Source: Brooklawnia cerclae (GTDB lineage Bacteria > Actinomycetota > Actinomycetes > Propionibacteriales > Propionibacteriaceae). From it: a stretch of 64,000 nt of DNA. The stretch covers positions 62,001 through 126,000 of the forward strand of contig NZ_JAAMOZ010000003.1 in assembly GCF_011758645.1 (NCBI RefSeq), read 5' to 3'. Under the pieces are notes generated by a model. That model worked only from the letters and a program-made list of their open reading frames with translations, was not told the DNA's origin and did no database searches. This document shows, piece by piece, positions 9,184 through 17,570 of the stretch; position 1 is the stretch's first letter, and the number at the start of each line of letters is the position of its first letter. Made by a program: the position numbers and the translations under genes.

Positions 9184-10224
9184 TCAGGCGCTTCCGCGGC
9201 GTACGATCTGGTAACCCACATCGACCATCGCGTGGTCAGATGTTTCGCCACGGAGACGCTTCAGCAAGAGGTCGGTCGCCTGCCGCCCTATCGCCATCCC
9301 GTCAACGCTCACGGTGGTCAATGGGGGATTGAGGTGCCGGGCTAGTTCGAAATCGCCGAAACCAGCGATGGCCAGGTCGTCTGGCACCCTGATTCCTTGT
9401 CGTTGCGCCTCGAGAAGGGCCGCGGAGGCGAACACGTCGGACGCGAAGACAAGCAGATCGGTGTCGGGATACCGCTCCAGCGCGATGCCGAGCATCTCCG
9501 TACCGGTTGACATGGCGATCGCCCGATTCTGTAGCTCCACCAAGCGAGGCGGATCGTCTGGCGAGATCTCACGCATGGCCTGCTTGAAGCCGTCCAGCCG
9601 CCGGATGGCTCGGTGATCGCCGGCGCTGATGGTGCACGCGAAGGTGATCGCGTGGTAGCCCGTGTCATGGAGTCGGTGGACCAACTCGCGCATGGCCTCC
9701 TGGTTGGAGAAACCTGCCAGTGCGTCTACCGGATCGTCGTTCCAGTCCCAGGTCTCCACGACAGGCGCGCCGTAGGCGCGCAGCAACCGAACGGTCTCGC
9801 TCGTGTGAACCGTTCCGATGATGATGAAGCCATCGGGACGACGTTGGATGAAGCTGCGGACGAGTGCCTCTTCGCGCAACTCTTCGTAGTTCGTGAAACC
9901 GACGATGAGCTGATACCCGGCCGGTGTGAGGAGACTCGCGGCCGCCCCAAGCGTGTCGGAGAAGACCGATGTGGAGATGACGGGCAGGATGGCGGCGATC
10001 GTGCGACTGCGATTCGATGCCAGGTGGCTTGCCGCCAGGTTCCCTAGATAGCCTGTCGACTTCACCGCGAGCTCGACTCGTCGTCGTGTCTCCTCGGAGA
10101 CCTCTTGGGGCCTGTTGAGCGCCCGCGAGACGGTCTGAGCGGACACTCCGGCGGCCTCGGCGACGTCGAGCATGGTCACCGATTGGGTTGCTGATCGCGT
10201 TCTCTTGCGCCGTGTCCCACTCAT
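9184..10224 (-). CDS. LacI/GalR-family transcriptional regulator of the catabolic cluster
   Basis: The product has 346 residues. The N-terminal helix-turn-helix is TMLDVAEAAGVSAQTVSRALN, the hinge helix is LGNLAASHLASNRS, and a periplasmic-binding-protein-like effector domain ends in the conserved DDLAIAGFGDFE region. Overall it resembles gluconate-type GntR repressors. It is encoded between the dehydrogenases and the crotonase, facing both. AGCGCT-centred LacI operators lie before the transporter, before the SDR and in its own upstream gap, so it very likely represses all three units and perhaps itself. A sugar-acid or hydroxy-acid effector is inferred from the family, not shown. Confidence 0.9.
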   Translation of the reverse strand: MSGTRRKRTRSATQSVTMLDVAEAAGVSAQTVSRALNRPQEVSEETRRRVELAVKSTGYLGNLAASHLASNRSRTIAAILPVISTSVFSDTLGAAASLLTPAGYQLIVGFTNYEELREEALVRSFIQRRPDGFIIIGTVHTSETVRLLRAYGAPVVETWDWNDDPVDALAGFSNQEAMRELVHRLHDTGYHAITFACTISAGDHRAIRRLDGFKQAMREISPDDPPRLVELQNRAIAMSTGTEMLGIALERYPDTDLLVFASDVFASAALLEAQRQGIRVPDDLAIAGFGDFELARHLNPPLTTVSVDGMAIGRQATDLLLKRLRGETSDHAMVDVGYQIVRRGSA

Positions 10225-10350
10225 TCAGCCTCCCAAAACCGACTGGTCGAGGTTATCAAGGCGCGAGTCCTGGTGAGAAATGCAACACAGGTGGTCAGAG
10301 ATTCTTGCGATGGGTCCGAGCCGCGAGGGATTGACCGCACGGCCCGAAAC

Positions 10351-10363
10351 GTTAGCGCTAAAC
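10351..10363. promoter_or_regulatory. Single LacI-type operator in the lacI-type/crotonase divergent gap
   Basis: TTAGCGCTAA (10352-10361) is a perfect 10-bp palindrome matching the half-operators at 668-705 and 7168-7201. Here it occurs once rather than as a 22-bp-spaced pair. It lies about 130 bp upstream of the LacI gene and 105 bp upstream of the crotonase gene, so it could serve either divergent promoter. The remainder of the 241-bp gap shows no gene. Confidence 0.72.
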
Positions 10364-10465
10364 TCGTCTGGTCGAAGTGGACGGACGCCCATGACGGGAA
10401 CCAGGGCTTGGAGTCTCCGGTCCACACCGCAGATGGTCCCCCTAACCAGCAATCGAAGGAGAGGC

Positions 10466-11251
10466 ATGTGTGACTGCCCGTCGTCGGCCGAGATTCTCGT
10501 CTCTGTCGACCGTTTCGTGGCCACGGTGACGTTCAGTCGTCCCGCCAAGCTCAACGCGTTGACGCCCGAGATGGCTGCGACGCTGATCGATGTCGTGGAC
10601 TGGTGTGACCGCAGCAATGAGGTGCGCGTGGTCGTTTTCACGGGTGCCGGGGAGAAGGCATTCAGCGCCGGTTCCGACATCAGCACCCTCGCCTCCTACG
10701 CGACACCATGGGATTTCCGCAATCGAGTCGACTATTGCGATGCCATCCGACGCTCGCGCAAACCGGCGATCGCAGCTATCAACGGATACGCACTCGGCGG
10801 AGGGTTGGAGACGGCACTCAGCTGTGACATTCGTATCGCCTCCGAGCGGGCGCATCTGGGCGCCCCCGAGATCAAGCTGGGATGGATCGGTGGAGGCGGC
10901 ATGGCGGCGCTCCTCTCCGCGGCGGCGGGCCCGTCCAACGCGGCACTCATGCTCATGACCGGCGAACCCATCACGGCCGAGAATGCTCGCGAGTGGCATC
11001 TCGTCAGCGAGGTCGTGCCCCACGAGGAGTTGCTTGACCGGGCGCGGGAGATAGCTGCCATTGTCGCGCGGCGAGCACCGATAGCCGCGGAGACGGCAAA
11101 GGTGAACCTGCGGGCACTAGCCGGTATGTCTGTGGAGCAATCGCTGCAATATGAGCGTGACCTGCAGGCCATCTGTTTCGCGACAGCAGACGCACGCGAG
11201 GGCCGACGCGCTTTCGCCGAGAAACGTGACCCGACGTTCACACGGAGCTGA
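10466..11251 (+). CDS. Enoyl-CoA hydratase/isomerase (crotonase) family protein
   Basis: The product has 261 residues. The crotonase oxyanion-hole segments are visible: AFSAGSDIS and INGYALGGGLETALSCDIRIA, followed by the APEIKLGWIGGGG region. Family members hydrate, isomerise or cleave acyl-CoA thioesters. The expected second glutamate region reads APEIKLGWIGGG, so hydratase and isomerase cannot be separated from the sequence. The ATG at 10466 follows GAAGGAGAGG; longer upstream frames would cross the operator and are rejected. The operator upstream and the CoA enzymes of the first unit place it in the same degradation pathway. Confidence 0.86.
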   Translation: MCDCPSSAEILVSVDRFVATVTFSRPAKLNALTPEMAATLIDVVDWCDRSNEVRVVVFTGAGEKAFSAGSDISTLASYATPWDFRNRVDYCDAIRRSRKPAIAAINGYALGGGLETALSCDIRIASERAHLGAPEIKLGWIGGGGMAALLSAAAGPSNAALMLMTGEPITAENAREWHLVSEVVPHEELLDRAREIAAIVARRAPIAAETAKVNLRALAGMSVEQSLQYERDLQAICFATADAREGRRAFAEKRDPTFTRS

Positions 11252-11302
11252 CCGCTGTAGCACCGGCATCGTGCTCTACGCCAGCGCGTGATTGCTGAGG
11301 CA

Positions 11303-12193
11303 CTATGCGCGTCCCGACCCGCGGACGCCGCGTCCACGGGGTGATTCCGGACGTTTGTGGACGGCGAGCCAGGTGGCCTCCAGAGCGGCCTGGGACGCAT
11401 CGAACATGCGCTGGGCAAGGCCGACGAACATGCAGTCGATCACCACCAGCTGTGCGAGCCGCGAGGCTGTGGCTCCCGAGCGGAAGACCGTCTCGCGGGC
11501 CGCGGTCACGAGCACGTGATCGGCTTCGCGGGCGATCGGTGATGTCGGGTTGTTGGTGACCGCGATGGTGACGGCACCGCCCTTTCGGGCGGCCCGGAAC
11601 ATGTCGAGGGTGTCGGTGGTGCTGCCGGAGTGCGAGATGGCGACCACCACGTCGCTCGGGCCGAGCAGGGCAGCCGAGGTGAGACCCAGGTGGGCGTCGC
11701 CGTACGAGACCGCCGTCCTGCCGATGCGGGTGAGCTTCTGCACGAAGTCGGCTCCGACGATCGCGGACGCGCCCACCCCGTACACATCGGTGCGCCGGGC
11801 GGCCTGCAGGGCGTCGATCGCGCGTTCGAGGGCGTCCAGGTCGAGCAGATCGGCGGTGTCGCGCACCGCCTGGGCGTCCAACTGGGCGATCTTGCGGACG
11901 ACGGATGCCAGGTCGTCGCCTTCGGCGATGTCGCCGGCGGGTTCCTCCGGGCCGCCGTTGGCGCCGTCCGCGGCGAGCGCGAGGCGCAACTCCGGGTAAC
12001 CGGGCAGACCGAGGGTGTGACACAGTCGGCTGACCGACGCCTGCGAGACTCCGGCGGCCGCGGCCAGGGCCGCGATCGGCAGTGATGCGCTGCCGACGGG
12101 ATCGGCCAGGATCACCTCGGCCACACGGCGCTGCGCGCCCTGGAGCCCGTCGAACAATCCGCGCAACCGCGCTGTGACCGGATCGGGGTTCAT
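11303..12193 (-). CDS. murR: MurR/RpiR-family transcriptional regulator
   Basis: The product has 296 residues. An N-terminal RpiR-type helix-turn-helix (VAEVILADPVGSASLPIAALAAAAGVS in part, residues about 20-60) is followed by a SIS sugar-phosphate-binding domain with YGVGASAIVGADF and ISHSGSTTDTLD. The position at the end of a MurNAc operon marks it as the MurNAc-6-P-responsive regulator. The ATG at 12193 overlaps the murQ stop (ATGA), so translation is coupled. It probably controls the operon through the TGAAA/GTTACA dyads at 18908-18996. The family call is firm; the effector is inferred from the neighbours. Confidence 0.88.
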   Translation of the reverse strand: MNPDPVTARLRGLFDGLQGAQRRVAEVILADPVGSASLPIAALAAAAGVSQASVSRLCHTLGLPGYPELRLALAADGANGGPEEPAGDIAEGDDLASVVRKIAQLDAQAVRDTADLLDLDALERAIDALQAARRTDVYGVGASAIVGADFVQKLTRIGRTAVSYGDAHLGLTSAALLGPSDVVVAISHSGSTTDTLDMFRAARKGGAVTIAVTNNPTSPIAREADHVLVTAARETVFRSGATASRLAQLVVIDCMFVGLAQRMFDASQAALEATWLAVHKRPESPRGRGVRGSGRA

Positions 12194-13158
12194 AGACGTA
12201 CGGTAGGCGACGCCGACCGTGCCTGGGCGGCTGCGGCGCGCAGGCCGGACGGATCGCCCGGACGACAGGGGTCGGCCGGGTGCGCCGCGACCGATTGGGC
12301 CGCCGTGTCGGCGTCCACCCCGGCGAGGAGGCTGACCAGCGCGATGCGCACCGATCCTCCGGCAGCGTTCAGGGCGGCCGCGGCCTGTTCGGCGCCCACC
12401 CCGGCTCCCTGCTCCAGCATTCGCACGGAACGTGCCTGCAGCTTCTCGTTCGACGGGATCATGTCGATCATCAGGTTGCTGTAGGTCTTGCCCAGCCGCA
12501 CCATCGCGGCCGTGGACATCGCGTTGAGCACCATCTTCTGCGCGGTGGCGGCCTTGAGCCGGGTGGAGCCGGTGAGCACCTCCGGGCCCGTGTCGGGCAG
12601 GATCGCAACATCCGACAGGTCCGCCAGGGGCGCAGCAGGGTTGGTCGAGATCAGGACGGTTCGCAGCCCGCGCCGCCGGGCCTCCGCCAGGGCACCCCGG
12701 ACGAACGGGGTGCGTCCCGACGCCGCCAGGCCGATCACGACGTCGCTGTCCCCGGCGGCCGCGGCGATCGACGCACCGGCCTCCTCGTCGTCCTCGGCGC
12801 CCTCGGTGGCCCGGGTCATCGCCTCGATTCCGCCGGCCAGATGGGCACAGACCTGACTCTCGTCGACGTGGAACGTCGGCCACAGCTCGACGGCGTCCAA
12901 CACCCCCAACCGGCCCGACGTCCCCGAGCCGACGTAGTGCACGGTTCCGCCCGCGGCGATCGCGGACACCACGAGGTCGGTCGCTGCCGCGATCCGGTCG
13001 GCCATGGCCGAGACCGCGGCGGCCACTGCTGTGTCGGCCGCGAGCAGGATACCGACGATCTCCGCGGTGGGCCTGGTGTCGAGGTCGACCGACGCCGGGT
13101 TGAGCTGTTCGGTGCTCCACTCGAGTGTGTCGTCCTGGGGTTCGATATGGGGGGTCAA
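12190..13158 (-). CDS. murQ: N-acetylmuramic acid 6-phosphate etherase
   Basis: The product has 322 residues. MurQ cleaves the D-lactyl ether of MurNAc 6-phosphate, giving GlcNAc 6-phosphate and lactate in the cytoplasm. The family hallmarks are present: an N-terminal TEQLNPASVDLDTRPTAEIV, YVGSGTSGRLGVLDAVE in the SIS fold, and the IGLAASGRTPFV and TGSTRLKAATAQKMVLNA segments. The start is a TTG at 13158, overlapping the anmK stop as TTGA. An AGGAGG lies five bases upstream, and no ATG or GTG in a sensible place competes. It is part of a run of 4-nt overlapping genes, so it is made in step with AnmK and NagZ. Confidence 0.95.
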   Translation of the reverse strand: MTPHIEPQDDTLEWSTEQLNPASVDLDTRPTAEIVGILLAADTAVAAAVSAMADRIAAATDLVVSAIAAGGTVHYVGSGTSGRLGVLDAVELWPTFHVDESQVCAHLAGGIEAMTRATEGAEDDEEAGASIAAAAGDSDVVIGLAASGRTPFVRGALAEARRRGLRTVLISTNPAAPLADLSDVAILPDTGPEVLTGSTRLKAATAQKMVLNAMSTAAMVRLGKTYSNLMIDMIPSNEKLQARSVRMLEQGAGVGAEQAAAALNAAGGSVRIALVSLLAGVDADTAAQSVAAHPADPCRPGDPSGLRAAAAQARSASPTVRL

Positions 13159-14306
13159 TGGTCCTCCTGGCCGTTGATCTCGACCCGCCGTACGGGCCGG
13201 CAGGCATGGACGAGGCGTCCCACCGGTGGGGTGAGGCTGCCGAGCACGGCGGGGTGCCGGGCCCCGGTCGCACCGGCGACCGTTCCGGGGAGCCCGTTCA
13301 CCGACAGATATCCGAGCAGCGCGAACAGATAGGCCTCCTTGGCGTCGGACGGCAGGCCCATCTCCGTGCTGCTCACGAGCGGGACGCGCAGGTGCGCGCG
13401 CAACCGGTCCACGAGTGCGGGGTTCCGCAGACCTCCTCCGGAGGCCACCACACGCTCGACCCCGCCGGCGGCGGTGATCGCGTCCGCCACAGTGACGGCG
13501 GTCAGCTCGGTGAGGGTGGCGAACAGGTCGCCGCCGCGCGGAGTGCGATCGCCGAGCAACTGTTCGACGTAGTGGGCGTGGAAGTACTCGCGTCCGGTGC
13601 TCTTCGGCCAGTCGAGTGCGTAGTAGGGATCGGTGAGCAGGGTCGTGAGGGCGGCGTCGTCCACCCGGCCCGATCGCGCCAGTGCGCCGTCGATGTCGGA
13701 CGGCAATCCGTGCCACCGCTGGGCCGCGGCGTCCAGCAGACAGTTCGCGGGCCCGGTGTCCGCACTCGTCGGGACGCGTCCGGGGCCGACGACGGTGACG
13801 TTGGCGATACCGCCCAGGTTGAGGGCGGCGCTGGGCACATCTCCCAGCCACAGGGTGTCCAACGTGGAGGCCAGGGGAGCGCCTTGGCCACCGGCGGCGA
13901 TGTCGGCGCTGCGCAGGTCGCTGACGACAGGTACGCCGGTGGCTGCATGGATCCAGGCGGGGTTGCCTATCTGCAGGCTGCCGAGCGCCCTGCCTCCTTC
14001 GACCCAGTGGTACAGGGTCTGGCCGTGGGAGCTGATGAGGTCGACCGGGCCGAACTCCTCGGTCGCCCACCGGGCCGCAGCCCCGAATGCCTTCCCGGCC
14101 TCGGTCTCGAGCCGACACCAGGTCGCGACGTTGCTGGTGGCCGGAGGAAGCGCGCCGAGCAGGTCGGAACGAAGATCCGCGGGCCACGGCCGCTCCGCGT
14201 GCCCGATCGGGCGCAGCCGCAGTACCTCTCCGTCGGCCTGAAAGTCGGCGACGGCGAGGTCGATGGCATCCATCGACGTGCCCGACAGCACTCCCAGTAC
14301 CTTCAC
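13155..14306 (-). CDS. anmK: Anhydro-N-acetylmuramic acid kinase
   Basis: The product has 383 residues. AnmK opens the 1,6-anhydro ring of anhydro-MurNAc and phosphorylates it to MurNAc 6-phosphate, the MurQ substrate. Motifs are VLGVLSGTSMDAIDLAVAD at the N-terminus, ISSHGQTLYH, the ALNLGGIANVTV phosphate-binding region, DTGPANCLLD, and VASGGGLRNP near the C-terminus. Length is normal. The GTG start at 14306 overlaps the nagZ stop (GTGA). Its presence beside a cytoplasmic NagZ suggests that anhydro-muropeptide breakdown products, or imported MurNAc species, are recycled. Confidence 0.95.
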   Translation of the reverse strand: MKVLGVLSGTSMDAIDLAVADFQADGEVLRLRPIGHAERPWPADLRSDLLGALPPATSNVATWCRLETEAGKAFGAAARWATEEFGPVDLISSHGQTLYHWVEGGRALGSLQIGNPAWIHAATGVPVVSDLRSADIAAGGQGAPLASTLDTLWLGDVPSAALNLGGIANVTVVGPGRVPTSADTGPANCLLDAAAQRWHGLPSDIDGALARSGRVDDAALTTLLTDPYYALDWPKSTGREYFHAHYVEQLLGDRTPRGGDLFATLTELTAVTVADAITAAGGVERVVASGGGLRNPALVDRLRAHLRVPLVSSTEMGLPSDAKEAYLFALLGYLSVNGLPGTVAGATGARHPAVLGSLTPPVGRLVHACRPVRRVEINGQEDH

Positions 14307-15730
14307 GACTGTGCCCCCATCAGCGCTGCCACCGCGGCACGGGCGTTCGCCGCACCGCCCCCGTGGGTGAGCACCAGCCGTTCGGACCGGGGAGCGGCCG
14401 CAGCCGTTCCCGTGTGCACGACCACGGCGTCGGGCCTGGCCTCCAGGAGCCTGGCCAGTGCCCTGCCCTCCTCGGGGTCGCCCAGCGGCTGGCGGGTGAG
14501 CGCGACCACCTGCTGAGCGTCGCCGACCGATGACAGGCCGTCGACATCGGCGGTGAGGGTGCGCGGATCTCGCGCCCTCAGGCTCGTCAGCAGCGGGTTG
14601 CCCTGGCTTCCCGAGGCGTGGTTGACGCGGCGGCGCAGGTCGACCAGCACCGGTGTCCCCCGTAGCCGTACGTCACCCTGGCTGACCAGTGCCGCGGAGG
14701 CGATCCGGTCCCCGAGCCCGTCCAGCCGCGAGAGCAGCGAGGCAGTCCCGGCGACCGAGAAGTCCGGGCGGCCGGGACGCGCGAGCGTCGCGTTCCGGGT
14801 GGCCGAAGCCCGGAGGTCTGCGGCACGCAGCCTTCCGGAGGCCACGGCCGCATCGATCGCGGCGGCGGCCTCCTCCAGGCCCGTACGGGCATCGCGATTG
14901 TGGGGGGCGTCCAGCAGCAGGAGGTCGGCGCCCGCCTCGAGCGCCCGGACGCAGGCCTCGCCCATGTCCCAGCGGTCGGAGATGGCTCGCATGCCCAGCG
15001 CATCGGTGATGATCGGGCCACCCAGCCCCAGGCCGCGTATGTCGCCCGTGGCCCAGGCCGACAGCGAGGCCGGCTCGGTTCCCCGGGCGGGGACGACGAT
15101 GTGGGCGGTCATCACGGCGTCGGGACGAGCCGTGGCGAAGGGCTGTTCGTCGCGCTCGCGCAGCGTCGTGGCGTCGACGTCCAGCACGGGCAGGCTCAGG
15201 TGGCTGTCGGCCTTCGTGTCGCCGTGCCCGGGGAAGTGCTTCCCGCAGGACGCGACCCCGGCGTCGGCGAGCCCCGCGACGAAGGCCCGGCCGTGACGTC
15301 CGACCAGTTCGGCGGACGCGCCGAACGAACGGACGCCGATGACCGGGTTCAGCGGCTCGCCGGCGACATCCAGGCATGGTGACAGGGCCAGGTCGATGCC
15401 GGCCATGGCGATCAGGTGTCCGTACGCGGCGGCCGTCTCGCGGGTGAGAGCCGGGTCGTCGAGCACACCGAGCGCGGCATTGCCCGGCAGCGACGAACCG
15501 GACGACGCCTGCAGGCGCGTGACGTCGCCGCCCTCCTCGTCGCAACTCACCACGGCCTGCGGCCGGATCGCGTGGACCGCGTCCGTGATGCGCCGGGTGG
15601 CTTCGACGGACGGTGTGTTCTCGGCGAACAGCACCACACCCGCCAGGCCCGCGTCCAGCGCCTCGGCCAGCCAACTGGGTATCGAGGTGCCGGGGAAACC
15701 GGGCATCAGCACGCCATGTGCGAGGCTCAT
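14303..15730 (-). CDS. nagZ: Beta-N-acetylhexosaminidase, GH3 (NagZ type)
   Basis: The product has 475 residues. NagZ removes GlcNAc from GlcNAc-(anhydro)MurNAc species. The GH3 catalytic loop KHFPGHGDTKADSH (His/Asp dyad) and the nucleophile aspartate region ITDALGMRA are both present. A C-terminal extension of about 130 residues beyond the TIM barrel resembles the second GH3 domain of longer Gram-positive homologues. No signal peptide is seen, so the enzyme is cytoplasmic and its disaccharide substrate must be imported, presumably by the ABC transporter encoded upstream. The ATG at 15730 overlaps the permease stop (ATGA). Confidence 0.93.
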   Translation of the reverse strand: MSLAHGVLMPGFPGTSIPSWLAEALDAGLAGVVLFAENTPSVEATRRITDAVHAIRPQAVVSCDEEGGDVTRLQASSGSSLPGNAALGVLDDPALTRETAAAYGHLIAMAGIDLALSPCLDVAGEPLNPVIGVRSFGASAELVGRHGRAFVAGLADAGVASCGKHFPGHGDTKADSHLSLPVLDVDATTLRERDEQPFATARPDAVMTAHIVVPARGTEPASLSAWATGDIRGLGLGGPIITDALGMRAISDRWDMGEACVRALEAGADLLLLDAPHNRDARTGLEEAAAAIDAAVASGRLRAADLRASATRNATLARPGRPDFSVAGTASLLSRLDGLGDRIASAALVSQGDVRLRGTPVLVDLRRRVNHASGSQGNPLLTSLRARDPRTLTADVDGLSSVGDAQQVVALTRQPLGDPEEGRALARLLEARPDAVVVHTGTAAAAPRSERLVLTHGGGAANARAAVAALMGAQS

Positions 15731-16578
15731 CCCTTCACCGCCCCCGCGGACAGGCCGGAGACCATGTTGCGCTGCACGGCGACGAAGAAGATGATCACCG
15801 GGATCGTGATGAGCGTGGACGCGGCCATGATCGGCCCCCAGTCGGCGGTGTTCTGGCCGAAGAAGCGCTGCAACCCGATGGCGACGGTGTACTTCGAGTC
15901 GTTCTGCAGGAAGGTCAGGGCGAAGATGAACTCGTTCCACGCGGTGATGAACGAGAAGACGCTGGTGGCGACCAGGCCGGGCGCGACCAGTGGGAACAGG
16001 ATCGACCAGAACATCCGGCCCCAGCTGGCGCCGTCGACGTAGGCGGCCTCCTCGACCTCCACGGGCACGGCGGCGACGAACCCCCGCAGCATCCACACGG
16101 CGAACGGCAGGCTGAACGCCAGATAGACGATGGACAGTCCCAGCAGGCTGTTCAGCATGCCCAGCGACCGGGCCTGCAGGAACAGCGGGATCACCAGGGC
16201 TTCCTGGGGAATCATCTGTGCGATCAGCACCATCACGAGGATGGCGGTGCGGCCCCGGAACTTGAACCGGGCGACGGCGACGGCCGCCAGCAGGGCGATC
16301 AGGCTCGATATCACCACCGTGACGACGGCGACCAGTGCGGAGTTGAGCAGGTAGCGCCCGAAGCCGGCGCGGCCGAGCACGGTGTGGAAGTGCGCGAGGG
16401 TGAACTCGGAGGGGATCAGCTCCGCACCGCGGGTGGCGGCGTCGGCGTCCACCGACGTCGAGATCATCCAGTAGGCGGGGAACAGGAAGAAGACGACACA
16501 GACGATCACTCCCACGCCCTGGGCGATCGCGGTGGCGAGCTTGCGTGGGGTGAGGCGGGTGGCATCCGGGCGGCTCAC
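15727..16578 (-). CDS. Carbohydrate ABC transporter permease (MalG type)
   Basis: The product has 283 residues with six predicted helices. The EAA loop AAYVDGASWGRMFWSILFPLVAPG contacts the ATPase. The family is MalG-like (CUT1) sugar permeases. The GTG start at 16578 overlaps the stop of the partner permease, and the 3' end overlaps nagZ. No ATPase gene is present in the operon. CUT1 importers of actinobacteria commonly share one MsiK-type ATPase encoded elsewhere, which is the likely explanation. The substrate is inferred to be MurNAc or a GlcNAc-MurNAc disaccharide. Confidence 0.9.
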   Translation of the reverse strand: MSRPDATRLTPRKLATAIAQGVGVIVCVVFFLFPAYWMISTSVDADAATRGAELIPSEFTLAHFHTVLGRAGFGRYLLNSALVAVVTVVISSLIALLAAVAVARFKFRGRTAILVMVLIAQMIPQEALVIPLFLQARSLGMLNSLLGLSIVYLAFSLPFAVWMLRGFVAAVPVEVEEAAYVDGASWGRMFWSILFPLVAPGLVATSVFSFITAWNEFIFALTFLQNDSKYTVAIGLQRFFGQNTADWGPIMAASTLITIPVIIFFVAVQRNMVSGLSAGAVKG

Positions 16579-17570
16579 AGCTCGTCCTCCTTGAACAGGG
16601 TGCGCAGATAGACCAGCGTGATCGCCATCAGCACGAGCGTCAGCACCACGGCGATGGCCGATCCCATGCCGTACTCGCTCTGTGCGAACGACTGGACGTA
16701 GGCCCAGACGCTGAGGTTGAAGACCTGCGGGTTCGTGCCGCCCCCGCCGGGCATCAGCCACATCTGGGTGAAGACCTTGAAGTCCCAGATGGTCGAGAGA
16801 ATGGTGACGACGGCGAACACCGGCCGCAGGTTGGGCGCGGTCACGTTCCAGAACCGCTGCCAGGCTCCGGCGCCGTCGATCTTCGCCGCCTCGTAGAGAT
16901 CGTCGGGCACCGTGAGCAGCCCGGCCAGCACGGTGACGGCGACGAACGGGATCGAGTGCTGCACCACGTTCAGCGTGACGATGGAGTAGAAGCTCCAGCG
17001 TTCCAGGAACCAGTTGACCGTGCCCGGCTCGATGACGCCGAGGCTGCCCAGCAGGTTGGTGGCCAGACCGTTGGAGGGGTCGAAGACGAAGACCCAGACG
17101 TAGGTGCCGGTGACCGCGGGCACCGCCCAGGCGATCATGAGCGCCGTCGACACGACGTAGCGCCAGAAAGTGGGCAGGCCCTTCAGGAAGAGCGCGACCA
17201 GCGTCCCCAGACCAACGGTCAGGACGACGCAGGCCACCGCCAGGCCGATCGTGTTCGGCAGCACCACGCTGTACAGGTATTCGTCGCCGAAGATCGCGGC
17301 GTAGTTGTCGAACCCGACGAAGTTCGTGGTGCCGCGGTTGAGCTCGCGCAGGCCGTAGTTCTGGAACGACAGCCAGATCACCCGGCCGAGTGGCCAGACG
17401 AGCAGGATGGCCAGCACGATCAGCATCGGTGCGAGCAGGAGCCAGGGACGCCGCCTCAGTGCGGCGCGACGGCTGCTGAAGCGGCGTCCCCGGCTCGCGG
17501 GCACGCCGGCAGGGGCCCCCGGGGTGGCCGGGGTCCCCTGCTCGGTGTGCGGTGATGCCATCGCGGTCAC
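16575..17570 (-). CDS. Carbohydrate ABC transporter permease (MalF type)
   Basis: The product has 331 residues. A basic, proline-rich cytoplasmic tail of about 40 residues precedes six helices. The EAA loop reads YEAAKIDGAGAWQRFWNVTAPNL, and the arrangement is the MalF-like CUT1 permease type. The GTG start at 17570 overlaps the stop of the solute-binding protein gene (GTGA); an ATG three codons inside is a weaker alternative. It forms the membrane channel with the downstream permease. Confidence 0.9.
   Translation of the reverse strand: MTAMASPHTEQGTPATPGAPAGVPASRGRRFSSRRAALRRRPWLLLAPMLIVLAILLVWPLGRVIWLSFQNYGLRELNRGTTNFVGFDNYAAIFGDEYLYSVVLPNTIGLAVACVVLTVGLGTLVALFLKGLPTFWRYVVSTALMIAWAVPAVTGTYVWVFVFDPSNGLATNLLGSLGVIEPGTVNWFLERWSFYSIVTLNVVQHSIPFVAVTVLAGLLTVPDDLYEAAKIDGAGAWQRFWNVTAPNLRPVFAVVTILSTIWDFKVFTQMWLMPGGGGTNPQVFNLSVWAYVQSFAQSEYGMGSAIAVVLTLVLMAITLVYLRTLFKEDEL

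Noticed and set aside
13125-14516. Plus-strand frame across anmK and nagZ
   Set aside because: The minus-strand genes are unambiguous and overlap each other in operon fashion; the plus frame has no motifs.
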